Source: JACMLC01 sp963720235 (GTDB lineage: Bacteria > Acidobacteriota > Blastocatellia > Pyrinomonadales > Pyrinomonadaceae). Taken from it: a stretch of 64,000 nt of DNA. The notes beneath the pieces were generated by a model. It saw nothing but the letters and a program-made list of their open reading frames with translations. It was not told where the DNA came from and ran no database searches. Positions 33,817 to 42,126 of this stretch are shown here, in pieces. Numbering within the stretch: position 1 is the stretch's first letter; every line of letters starts with the position of its first letter. The stretch spans positions 1,054,001-1,118,000 of the forward strand of contig OY970389.1 in assembly GCA_963720235.1 (NCBI GenBank), in the 5' to 3' direction. A program made the position numbers and the translations under genes.

Positions 33817-35787
33817 ATGGAAGAAATCTTTGGGCCGGGCGGCCTCATTGCCCACGCACATCCTGATTACGAATATCGCCCCGGCCAGATTCAGATGGCA
33901 GAGGCAGTCCTGCGCGCCTTTACAGAAAAGCGGCATTTGATTGTCGAGGCAGGCACAGGCACGGGCAAGACTCTGGCTTATCTTGTCCCTGCGATTGCGG
34001 CTGCGGTCGCGCGCGGCGGGCGGACAATCATCTCTACTGGCACAAAGAATCTGCAAGAGCAGTTGATGGAAAAGGACGTGCCTTTCCTCCAACAAGTCTT
34101 GCCGCGAAAGTTTACAGCCGCCTACATGAAGGGGCGCGGCAACTACGCCTGCCTGCAAAAAATCAAGCGCGCGGAGACGATGCCAATCCTGGACGGCCTT
34201 GACGAGATGGACTACTTCGACGAGGTGCGCCAGTGGGCCAGAGAATCACAAACGGGCGACCGCGCGGAGTTGACAGAGCTTCCCGAATATCTCTCTTTCT
34301 GGCGGCACATAGACGCGCGCTCCGAGACATGTCTGGGCCAGAAGTGTCCTGAGTATGATGCGTGCTTTATCACGCGCATGCGCCAGCGCGCGATGGATGC
34401 AGACATAGTTATCGTCAATCATCATCTCTTCTTCGCAGACCTCGCGCTGCGCGGCGGTCAGTACGGGCAAGTCTTGCCGGACTATTCGGCTGTCGTCTTT
34501 GACGAAGCGCATCAGATAGAGGATGTGGCGGCGGAATATTTCGGCGCGCAGGTTTCGAGTTATCAGTTGGAAGACATCGTGCGCGACCTTGCTAATCTGG
34601 CAATCACGAATGTGGATGCGAATCGAGAGTTGACGAAGATTGCTGGGCGCGTGACCAGATTTTCCGATAACTTCTGGATGGGATTTCGCGACGGGCGCGG
34701 CGAAGAGGGAAGACTTCCAATCCTGCCGGGGACGTTTGCACGTAAGCGAACCGACGGCGAGATTCAGGCGACGCCGCTCGGCGAAGCTTACCTGGGATTG
34801 GACGGCGCGCTCGACAGAATGGAGACGACGCTTGATGCTTTGAAGGAGCAATCAGCCGAAGTCGAAAATCTCATCCGTCGCGTGCGGCAGATGCGTTTTG
34901 ACTTGCAGTTTATCGTCGCGGGCGATGACAAGCATTTTGTCTACTGGTTAGAGCGACGCGGGCGCGGAATGTTTCTCAGGGCTTCGCCGATAGATGTCTC
35001 TGGGCTCTTGCAGGACAAGCTGTTTGAGAAGGTCGAAACAGTCGTCATGACATCCGCGACTTTAGCGAGCGCGGGCAACTTCTCTTTCATACGCGAGCGG
35101 CTCGGCCTCGATGATGAGACTGACGATTTGATTGCGGCCTCTTCGTATGATTATGAGAATCAAGCTGTCTTATATTTGCCGCCGCGCATGCCTGACCCGC
35201 GCGCTCCGCAGTGGGCAGAGGCTGCGGCAGCCGAAGTCATCAAGCTCTTGCAGGCGACGGAGGGCCGCGCCTTTGTGCTCTCGACAAGTTTCGCGGGGAT
35301 GAATGCGCTCTATGAACGTGTCGCGCGCGAGATTGATTATCCGTGCTTTCTGCAAGGCTCTGCATCGAAGGCCGGACTGCTTGAAAAATTCCGCGAGACG
35401 CCGAACGCCGTGCTCTTTGCGACTTCGAGCTTCTGGCAGGGAGTTGATGTGCGCGGGCGGCAGTTGTCGTGCGTGATTATAGACAAGCTGCCGTTCGCTG
35501 TGCCGTCCGACCCCGTGGTGGCGGCGCGGCAAAGATACATAGACGATCAGGGCGGCTCAAGCTTTTACGAATACAGCGTGCCGCAGGCTATCATCAGTTT
35601 GAAGCAGGGCTTAGGCCGTCTCATCAGAAGCGCGACGGACAAAGGCGTGCTCGCAGTGCTTGACCCGCGCCTCAGAACCAAAGCTTACGGAAGAATGTTT
35701 TTAGAGAGTTTGCCGCCATGCCGCATCACGTCAGATATTGTTGATGTCTCAAACGTGTTTGAGTCCGGCGATGTGCTGGTGCGATAA
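33817..35787 (+). CDS. DinG/YoaA-type iron-sulphur DNA helicase
   Basis: A 656-residue superfamily 2 helicase. Q-motif region YRPGQIQMAEAVLRAF, Walker A EAGTGTGKTLAYLVP, IISTGTKNLQEQL, and VFDEAHQIEDVA (DEAH box). Four cysteines between motifs Ia and II (YACLQ, ETCLGQKCPEYDACF) are placed for the [4Fe-4S] cluster of the XPD/DinG group. C-terminal motifs: FATSSFWQGVDVRG and QGLGRLIRSATDKG. It probably unwinds DNA during repair, 5' to 3' as in the family. Both DinG and YoaA are possible names; no exonuclease domain is present. Confidence 0.93.
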   Translation: MEEIFGPGGLIAHAHPDYEYRPGQIQMAEAVLRAFTEKRHLIVEAGTGTGKTLAYLVPAIAAAVARGGRTIISTGTKNLQEQLMEKDVPFLQQVLPRKFTAAYMKGRGNYACLQKIKRAETMPILDGLDEMDYFDEVRQWARESQTGDRAELTELPEYLSFWRHIDARSETCLGQKCPEYDACFITRMRQRAMDADIVIVNHHLFFADLALRGGQYGQVLPDYSAVVFDEAHQIEDVAAEYFGAQVSSYQLEDIVRDLANLAITNVDANRELTKIAGRVTRFSDNFWMGFRDGRGEEGRLPILPGTFARKRTDGEIQATPLGEAYLGLDGALDRMETTLDALKEQSAEVENLIRRVRQMRFDLQFIVAGDDKHFVYWLERRGRGMFLRASPIDVSGLLQDKLFEKVETVVMTSATLASAGNFSFIRERLGLDDETDDLIAASSYDYENQAVLYLPPRMPDPRAPQWAEAAAAEVIKLLQATEGRAFVLSTSFAGMNALYERVAREIDYPCFLQGSASKAGLLEKFRETPNAVLFATSSFWQGVDVRGRQLSCVIIDKLPFAVPSDPVVAARQRYIDDQGGSSFYEYSVPQAIISLKQGLGRLIRSATDKGVLAVLDPRLRTKAYGRMFLESLPPCRITSDIVDVSNVFESGDVLVR

Positions 35788-35815
35788 TTCTGTCAAACGA
35801 AAGAGGCTGAGAGCG

Positions 35816-36046
35816 ATGGATATAGATGAGAGAATTGAGAATGCTATCTACAAGGTAGTTGTGAATCAGGAAGAGCAATATTCTATCTGGCCTGCCGACA
35901 GGGAGAACCCGCTCGGCTGGACGGATGTCGGCAAGCAGGGAACGAAAGAGGAATGCCTCGCTTATATCAAGGAAGTCTGGAAGGACATGCCGGATGCCCA
36001 TCGCCATCTGATGGAAGACGAGAAGAGCAATTTAAAAGAGATGTAG
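35816..36046 (+). CDS. MbtH-family protein, no NRPS nearby
   Basis: 76 residues starting MDIDERIENAIYKVVVNQEE. The MbtH core is clear: NQEEQYSIWPADRENPLGW, VGKQGTKEECLAYIKEVWKD, with the conserved tryptophans present. MbtH proteins bind and activate the adenylation domains of non-ribosomal peptide synthetases. No synthetase, carrier-protein or thioesterase gene occurs in the window. ATG 35816 is preferred over 35738, which lies inside the helicase gene. It is close to queD downstream. Confidence 0.85.
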   Translation: MDIDERIENAIYKVVVNQEEQYSIWPADRENPLGWTDVGKQGTKEECLAYIKEVWKDMPDAHRHLMEDEKSNLKEM

Positions 36047-36065
36047 TGAGTGAGTTAAAGACGAA

Positions 36066-36449
36066 ATGGCCGGACAATTTGAAGTGATGATTGAGCGCAA
36101 CTTTTCCAGCGCGCACCAGTTGCGCGGCTACAAGGGAAAGTGCGAAAACCTGCACGGGCATAACTACAAGATTGAAATCTACGCGCGCGGGCGCGAGTTG
36201 GACAACATTGGCCTGCTCGTGGATTTCGGAGAATTGAAGGAAGCCGCAGACGAGATTGTGCAATATCTGGACCATCGCAACATCAACGAGCTGCCGCCCT
36301 TTGATGAAGAATTAAATCCCTCCGCCGAAAATCTCGCGCGATATATCTTAGAGCAGGTCAGCTCTCGCGTCGGCGACGACCGCGTGCGTGTTTACAAAGT
36401 GCGCTGCTTCGAGACGCCGACGAGTGTGGCTACTTATCAGGTAGATTAA
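36066..36449 (+). CDS. queD: 6-carboxy-tetrahydropterin synthase / PTPS family (QueD)
   Basis: A 127-residue member of the 6-pyruvoyl-tetrahydropterin synthase fold. Zinc histidines appear in FSSAHQLRGY and in LHGHNYKIEIY (HGH), the cysteine of KCENLHGHNY is at the active site, and the terminal glutamate motif is CFETPTSVATY. It acts on dihydroneopterin triphosphate; the CxxxHGH pattern favours QueD, the queuosine step, over eukaryote-type PTPS. No other queuosine gene is nearby. It starts 19 bases after the MbtH gene. Confidence 0.87.
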   Translation: MAGQFEVMIERNFSSAHQLRGYKGKCENLHGHNYKIEIYARGRELDNIGLLVDFGELKEAADEIVQYLDHRNINELPPFDEELNPSAENLARYILEQVSSRVGDDRVRVYKVRCFETPTSVATYQVD

Positions 36450-36479
36450 CCGCTCAATTTAATATCAGTAAGACAGTAT

Positions 36480-36760
36480 CGAATGCGGCTCTTACCTCTC
36501 ATGCTGCGCGGAAAGTCAAGGCGGCTGTGCCGCCCGCGCTGTGCGGAAAATAATGGCGGCTTGGCCGCCCATGCTGTGCGGAAAGTCTCTGACTTTCCGT
36601 TAACCGGCTTTTTTATCCATGAGGCTGCGCCTCACAGGGCAAGGCACAGCCTTGATATTAAATTCAAGAGCGGGACGGAAAGCCAAAGGCTTTCCGCACA
36701 GCATGGGCGGCAAGCCGCTTATCTCGAAATAAGCGGCTCTTGCCGCTTATTTCCAACTCA
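36480..36760. repeat. Array of short hairpins, no coding support
   Basis: About eight adjacent palindromes of different sequence fill the gap between queD and the convergent acyltransferase: GGCGGCTGTGCCGCC, GGCGGCTTGGCCGCC, GGAAAGTCTCTGACTTTCC, GAGGCTGCGCCTC, AAGGCACAGCCTT, GGAAAGCCAAAGGCTTTCC and AAGCGGCTCTTGCCGCTT. TGCGGAAAG and GCTGTGCGGAAA recur between them. I see no gene. It could terminate transcription on both sides or be a degenerate palindromic-repeat cluster. Confidence 0.65.
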
Positions 36761-36767
36761 CGTTAAT

Positions 36768-37949
36768 CTAAGCCGATGCCGTATCCTGCGCAGGCGTGAT
36801 GTTGCTTGAGGCGAATTTTGTTTTCGCTGGCGCAGGCTTCATGTAGGGCCGCTCGCAGAACCAGAAGAAGAACCACGCGAAGGCTATGGAGAGGGGCGCG
36901 ACGACGAAGAGGTTGTTCATCATCGGAGACCAGCCGCCGACGACGTATCGCCACGATGCCATGATGACGAGTTGATGCGTCAGGTAGAGCGAGTATGAGA
37001 AGACGCCTATGTAAGCCAGACGAGTAATCATATCAGGCACGCTTTGCGTCTCGCGCCAGCGCGCTTCGGCCTTCACAATCCAGTTGACCAAAACAAAGAA
37101 GGCAACGCCCCATAAAGGATGCAGCACAAGCCAGCCAAGCCGATGCACAACTCCTTCTTGATTCAGAGTCGGCAGCAGATGACTCAATCCGATGGCGCAC
37201 AAGAGTGCTGCTGTGCCGACCCACAGGTTGCGACACCACGCCGGAAGTTTTATCAATCCGAATGCAGCCTCGACGCTGATTGCGCCTAAGGCCCACGTGA
37301 ACCAATACGACGCGGCTGCCTCCGGCACAGGGATGCCGACCTTAAATGCTCTGTACGCAAAGTAGCTCAACAGATACCAGCCGAACCTCGCGGCGATGCA
37401 GACGAAGAGCGCGCTCGCCCAGCCCCAGCGTATGCGTATGAAGAGGAGCAGAAAATAGGCTAAGTAAAGTTGCTCTTCAATCGCCAGCGTCCAGAACACG
37501 CCGTTGATGCTGTAGCAAGTATGCGGGTCAAGGTTATGCAGCATCAGCAGATGCATCACCAGGTCATAGAAGAAGAAGTGCGTAAAATCTATTTCAGAAG
37601 TGTAAAGCGCGATGCCCAGATAGAGCGCGAGCGCGAAGAGATATGGCGGATAGAGCCTGCGCAGTCGCCTCTTCCAGAAGGCGCGGAAGTTAATCTCGTA
37701 GTCCACTCCGGCGGCTCGCGCTCTGGCCCATTGCAGGTGTATGCAGAAGCCTGAGATGACGAAGAAGAGAAAGACGCCCGCGTAGCCGTAAGAGAAGACG
37801 AGTTGCAGTGGGAGCGCGAAGAGATTAAAGAAGCCATCAGCCGGAGTCGCGAAATGTCCGACGCCGTGATAGAGCACGACGAAGAGCGCGGCTATCCCGC
37901 GCAGCGCGTCAATGCTGATGAGCCGCCCGCCACTCTTTTCAGTTAGCAT
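36768..37949 (-). CDS. Acyltransferase 3 family membrane protein (OafA/YrhL-like)
   Basis: A 393-residue integral membrane O-acyltransferase with about ten membrane helices. Conserved features: SIDALRGIAALFVVLYHGVG (the catalytic-type H in LYHG), FSYGYAGVFLFFVISGFCIH, RRLRRLYPPYLFALAL, and GVFWTLAIEEQLYLAYFLLL. Such enzymes move acetyl or other acyl groups to sugars on lipopolysaccharide or exopolysaccharide. The ATG at 37949 overlaps the last codons of folC by 11 bases, suggesting translational coupling; in-frame ATGs at 37958 and 37967 are also possible. Confidence 0.88.
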   Translation of the reverse strand: MLTEKSGGRLISIDALRGIAALFVVLYHGVGHFATPADGFFNLFALPLQLVFSYGYAGVFLFFVISGFCIHLQWARARAAGVDYEINFRAFWKRRLRRLYPPYLFALALYLGIALYTSEIDFTHFFFYDLVMHLLMLHNLDPHTCYSINGVFWTLAIEEQLYLAYFLLLFIRIRWGWASALFVCIAARFGWYLLSYFAYRAFKVGIPVPEAAASYWFTWALGAISVEAAFGLIKLPAWCRNLWVGTAALLCAIGLSHLLPTLNQEGVVHRLGWLVLHPLWGVAFFVLVNWIVKAEARWRETQSVPDMITRLAYIGVFSYSLYLTHQLVIMASWRYVVGGWSPMMNNLFVVAPLSIAFAWFFFWFCERPYMKPAPAKTKFASSNITPAQDTASA

Positions 37950-39267
37950 AGATTTCATCAGGCGCACGCCGCAAAGCAGCCTTCACTTCTCCAATTAAAT
38001 TCAGCGAGCCTGTCACACAGATTATTCCTTCCGGCGGAGTCTGCTTCATTGCCAAATCAATCGCTGCACACACATCGCCTGCGAGTGTGACTTGCATCTC
38101 TTCTGTTTGCTGCGAGGCAAGCTGTGCGAGCGTGTCGCGCGTGGCAGAGCGCGCGTTGTCCATTTCCGTCAGAATCAGACGCTCTGCCGCGGGAAAGAGT
38201 TGCGCGGCCATTTCTGACAAATCCTTATCGCGCATCGCGCCGAAGATGAGCGTCACAGGCGCGCGGGCAAATTCGTCCAGATACTCTCGCAAAGCACGCG
38301 CGCCCGCAACATTGTGCGCGCCGTCAAAGAGAAACGATGGCGCGCCATCCTGCCACTCAAGCCGTCCCGGATGCTCTGCGCTTTCAAGCCCCTCTATGAC
38401 AGCCTCGCGGGAAATACGCAATCCGCGTTCGTCGTTCAGAGCTTCAGAGATTGCTATGGCAACGGAGGCGTTGACTATCTGATGGCGACCCGGCAGATTG
38501 AGCCGCACAGCTTCATAAACATTCTGGCATGTGCGGAAAGTTGCGCGCAAGCGGCCTCTCTCATCCGCGCCGAGAATCAACGTCTCACACTTCGCCATGC
38601 GCGGCGTGATTGAAAATTTCGCACACTCGTTGAGCATCACAGACATTGCTTCGTGCGGTTGTGGCGCGAGGATGACGGTTGCATTTGGATGAATGATGGC
38701 AGCCTTCTCTGCTGCTATCAACGCGAGCGTGTGGCCCAGATATTCCTGATGGTCAAGCGCGACGGGCGTGATGGCTGTAACCTCCGCACGCGCGGCTGTG
38801 GTCGCGTCCAATCTTCCGCCCAATCCTGTCTCAAGAATCGCTAGCTCACTCCGCTCTCCCGCGCACGCGCAGAGAAACATCACAGTCAGATGCTCGAAGA
38901 TGGTCGGAAGCTTTGAGAGCACGCCTGTCTGAAGCAGACGCGCGGCTGCCTCGCGGACTCTGGTTGTCATGAGCGCAAAATTTTCGCGCGAGATTTCGCG
39001 CCCGTTAAAGTGCATGCGCTCTGTGATGTTGACTAGATGCGGGGAAGTGTAGAGAGCCGTCTTAATGCCAGATGCGCGCGTGATGGCGTCAAGCATGTTT
39101 GCAGTAGAGCCTTTGCCGTTCGTCCCTGCGATTTGAACTTTGAGAAAATTTTGCTGCGGCTGGCCCAGAGCTTCAAGCAGGCGCACTGTATGATTCAGGT
39201 CGAAGTTAATCGCCAGCGTCTCGTGTCCCAGACTATGAAGGTATGCAAGGGATTCGTCGAAATTCAT
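37939..39267 (-). CDS. folC: Folylpolyglutamate/dihydrofolate synthase FolC
   Basis: A 442-residue Mur-ligase-like enzyme that adds glutamate to dihydropteroate and folates. ATP loop VQIAGTNGKGSTANML, YTSPHLVNITERM, ETGLGGRLDATTAA, ITPVALDHQEYLGHT, and FLFDGAHNVAGARAL are all present. It follows accD with a 46-base gap on the same strand, the common accD-folC order. Its 3' end overlaps the start of the acyltransferase. Confidence 0.95.
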   Translation of the reverse strand: MNFDESLAYLHSLGHETLAINFDLNHTVRLLEALGQPQQNFLKVQIAGTNGKGSTANMLDAITRASGIKTALYTSPHLVNITERMHFNGREISRENFALMTTRVREAAARLLQTGVLSKLPTIFEHLTVMFLCACAGERSELAILETGLGGRLDATTAARAEVTAITPVALDHQEYLGHTLALIAAEKAAIIHPNATVILAPQPHEAMSVMLNECAKFSITPRMAKCETLILGADERGRLRATFRTCQNVYEAVRLNLPGRHQIVNASVAIAISEALNDERGLRISREAVIEGLESAEHPGRLEWQDGAPSFLFDGAHNVAGARALREYLDEFARAPVTLIFGAMRDKDLSEMAAQLFPAAERLILTEMDNARSATRDTLAQLASQQTEEMQVTLAGDVCAAIDLAMKQTPPEGIICVTGSLNLIGEVKAALRRAPDEIYAN

Positions 39268-39313
39268 TCCTGTGACAAGTGAAGAGAAAGAGCATTTCTC
39301 CTGTCGTTACTTT

Positions 39314-40219
39314 TCAGACGACGCTGGCGCGTTGTCTCTCTTCCGCCTCGACATCTGCCGGACGTATCTCTGGATTGACCATGAAGCCGAGCATCTTGAT
39401 GATGTAGGCGCGTATCTCGCGGCGGTCAACGATGGCATTGAGCATGCCATGCTCAAGCAGAAATTCCGAACGTTGAAAATCCTTTGGCAGCTTTTGCCGT
39501 ATGGTCTGCTCAATGACGCGCGGGCCTGCGAAACCGATTAAGGCTTTCGGCTCGGCGATAATCACATCGCCGAGCATCGCAAAGCTGGCAGTCACGCCGC
39601 CCGTCGTCGGGTCTGTGAGGATTGAGATAAACGGCAGGCGCGCTTCATCAAGTTGGGCCAGAGCCGCAGAGACTTTCGCCATCTGCATCAAGGAGAGCGT
39701 GCCTTCCTGCATACGCGCGCCGCCCGATGCGGAGAAGATGACAACCGCCGCTCGATGTTCGAGCGCGTGCTCAATCAGGCGCGTCGCTTTTTCGCCGACG
39801 GCTGAACCCATAGAGCCGCCGATGAACATCATGTCCATCGCGCCGGCAAAAACCAGATGCCCGCCGACATGCCCGCGCCCGCTCAGGATTGCTTCCGCGA
39901 GGCCGGAATTTTTCTTCGCCTGTTCCAAGCGTTCCGGGTATGGTTTGCTGTCCACGAAATCGAGCGGGTCAATCGAAATTACTTCGGCATCCAACTCTTC
40001 AAACTCGCCATCGTCAAAGAGCATCGCGAGACGCGAGCGCGCGTCGAGCCGGAAATGATAGCCGCAGTGATGACAGACTTGCAGGTTCTCGTCCAACTCG
40101 CGCTTGTAGAGCGCAGTGTCACATTCCTCGCATTTGACAAAGATGCCTTCGGTCTTAACGCGCCGCTCTTCTGCCGGCACGTTCTCAATCTTCCCTGACT
40201 TTTTACGGAACCAGGACAT
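39314..40219 (-). CDS. accD: Acetyl-CoA carboxylase carboxyltransferase subunit beta
   Basis: A 301-residue subunit that, with AccA, transfers carboxyl from biotin to acetyl-CoA to make malonyl-CoA for fatty acid synthesis. Zinc ribbon C30, C33, C49, C52 (C-x2-C-x15-C-x2-C) near the N-terminus, then the crotonase-like carboxyltransferase part (SASGGARMQEGTLSLMQMAK, LTDPTTGGVTASFAMLGDV, AEPKALIGFAGPRVIEQT). The start at 40219 (MSWFRKKSG) is the family start. AccA is not in the window. Confidence 0.96.
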   Translation of the reverse strand: MSWFRKKSGKIENVPAEERRVKTEGIFVKCEECDTALYKRELDENLQVCHHCGYHFRLDARSRLAMLFDDGEFEELDAEVISIDPLDFVDSKPYPERLEQAKKNSGLAEAILSGRGHVGGHLVFAGAMDMMFIGGSMGSAVGEKATRLIEHALEHRAAVVIFSASGGARMQEGTLSLMQMAKVSAALAQLDEARLPFISILTDPTTGGVTASFAMLGDVIIAEPKALIGFAGPRVIEQTIRQKLPKDFQRSEFLLEHGMLNAIVDRREIRAYIIKMLGFMVNPEIRPADVEAEERQRASVV

Positions 40220-40497
40220 AAGTATTAGGAATGAGGGCGAATGAAGGACGGCTCGAAACGTACAAGCCATTCCTCTCGGTTCGCGCTCATTATTTAATCA
40301 CGCTCGGCATTCCTTTTAATAATGGAGTCGAAGGAGAACGAACGAAAGAGTAGCATAAGAAGGGATGAAGGATGAAACGAATTTGATTGACGAGAGTGGT
40401 TTGAAATTCTTGCGAACCCGTTCCAACCGGCAGGCTGCGGCGTGCATCAGAGGGTTATTCATCCGTTGGCCTGCGCTTGAGGCGAATATTTTTTTGC

Positions 40498-40503
40498 TTG
40501 ACA
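40498..40503 (+). promoter_or_regulatory. TTGACA box in the 716-base gap before the FG-GAP gene
   Basis: TTGACA matches a -35 hexamer, but no strong -10 follows at 17 bases. The gap 40220-40935 otherwise contains a GGATGAA-like patch near 40365 and a hairpin CAGCTTAG / CTAAGCTG at 40772-40794. A 63-codon frame at 40365-40556 has no support. I see no other gene here. Confidence 0.25.
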
Positions 40504-40935
40504 GAGTTATATCTCTATTACTAAGATGCGCGGCACCTCGTTTCACTGTTCTTTAAATTGAGTCTGCCATCCGCCCTCGCCTGAAAGAGCTCTGGTGCAG
40601 ATTCGCTTTTCAAATCTTAATCTTAAGGCGCGAACTCATGCGGCTCCCACACCACGCTTCGATGCCCGGCACACAAGACTTCAGTTGGTCGCCAGATTTC
40701 CACACGGGCAAGAGTTGAGCCGCCGTTGCACTTCGATTTAGGAAAACTCAGAGCCTCTGCGCGTGCAGTCGCAGCTTAGTCCGCTTCTAAGCTGAGCGCG
40801 TTGATGGAGTCTCATCTTGTAAGGAGTTGCCGGTGCGTCTCACGCATTCCATTCCAATCCTCTCTCAAGAGGACAACTCTGTCTCCGTTCAAAATTCGGT
40901 GTTCCTCAAACTCTGACACTGAAGGATAAAAACTG

Positions 40936-42040
40936 ATGCCAAAGAAAGCACAACGCCGGTTGGCGAAGCCTGCGCCGCAAAGTCGAAAACACTCTCCGCT
41001 CTTTAAGCAACAGAAGTCACTTATCTTTCTCACAATAATTTTGTGTCTCAGCATCGGAGTCGGAGCCTTTGCCAGATGGCGAAGTCAAGGGACTGCGAGC
41101 ACGAGCGCAGCATCTTCGCCGATGCCAATTCCAATCCAGACGCCCGCGCTGGCGAAAGAATATGTCTATGGGGGCGAGCGTCTGATTGCCACAGAAGAAG
41201 CCGGGGCGACTGCTCCGACAGGCACGGATTTGGCCGTCTGGCGCAAGGGCAATGGAACCTGGTACATCTTGAACGGCACGACTAACGCGCAATCTACACA
41301 ACAGTGGGGCATGAACGGCGACGTGCCTGCCTTCGGAGATTACGACGGCGACAGCAAGACAGATTTTGCTATCTTCCGTCCGTCAGATTCCGCGTGGTAC
41401 ATACTCAAATCCACAAATGGCGTCTTGCTGTCGCAGACTCTGGGGCGCGAGCGGCGACAAGATTGCGCCAGCCGATTATGACGGCGACGGCAAGACAGAT
41501 ATTGCTAATTTCCGCCCTTCAAACTCTACCTGGTATGTCTTGAATAGCTCTCACGGAGCAACCACTTCAATGGCTTTCGGCGCAAGCGGAGATGTGCCGG
41601 TCTCTGCGGATTATGACGGAGACGGGCGCGCAGACATAGCCGTGTGGCGCGCCTCTACGAGCAGTTTTTATATCTGGCAGAGCACAACCAACTCGCTCAG
41701 AAATCAGACATGGGGAACGAACTCTGACCTGCCTGTCCCCGGCGATTATGACGGCGACGGGCGTGCCGACATTGCCACCTGGCGCGGCTCCGACAACATC
41801 TGGCGCATACAGCAGAGCTCGACAGGAGCCCTTGCCTCACAGCAATGGGGAAATCAGTCAACCGATATTGCAGTCCAGGGCGACTATGACGCGGATGGCA
41901 AGAGCGACATCGCAATCTGGCGCAGCAGCGGGCCGGAGGTCGGCGCCTGGTACATCCTCAAAAGTTCTAACGGACAAATGCGCGCCGAAGTGTGGGGGAC
42001 AACCAATGACATTCCGGTTCCCGCTCCCTACAGACGTTAG
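40936..42040 (+). CDS. FG-GAP/VCBS repeat surface protein, frameshifted
   Basis: About 367 residues if repaired. The N-terminus is basic then hydrophobic (KQQKSLIFLTIILCLSIGVG), an uncleaved or late-cleaved export signal. After it come about six repeats built on DYDGDxKTDxAxWR with WYIL strands (for example DVPAFGDYDGDSKTDFAIFR), the FG-GAP/VCBS calcium-binding propeller type. The first frame ends at 41481; the second reading frame resumes from about 41446. The break coincides with GGGG at 41442-41445: removing one G restores ASGDKIAPADYDGDGKTD. It lies upstream of the RHS gene on the same strand and may be exported with it. Confidence 0.78.
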
Positions 42041-42126
42041 AGAGATTCCGAGCAAAGCCTTCGCGGAACTCTGAAAGCAGTCATGTTGATGCTCAAAGCA
42101 ATTCTTATCCCAGAGGATTGAAGAGA

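Noticed and set aside
36480..36760. CRISPR array in the hairpin region after queD
   Set aside because: The palindromes differ from each other and spacing is irregular; there is no repeat/spacer pattern and no cas gene.
40365..40556. 63-codon ORF between accD and the FG-GAP gene
   Set aside because: No ribosome-binding site, no domain, and part of it lies in a GGATGAA-like repeat.
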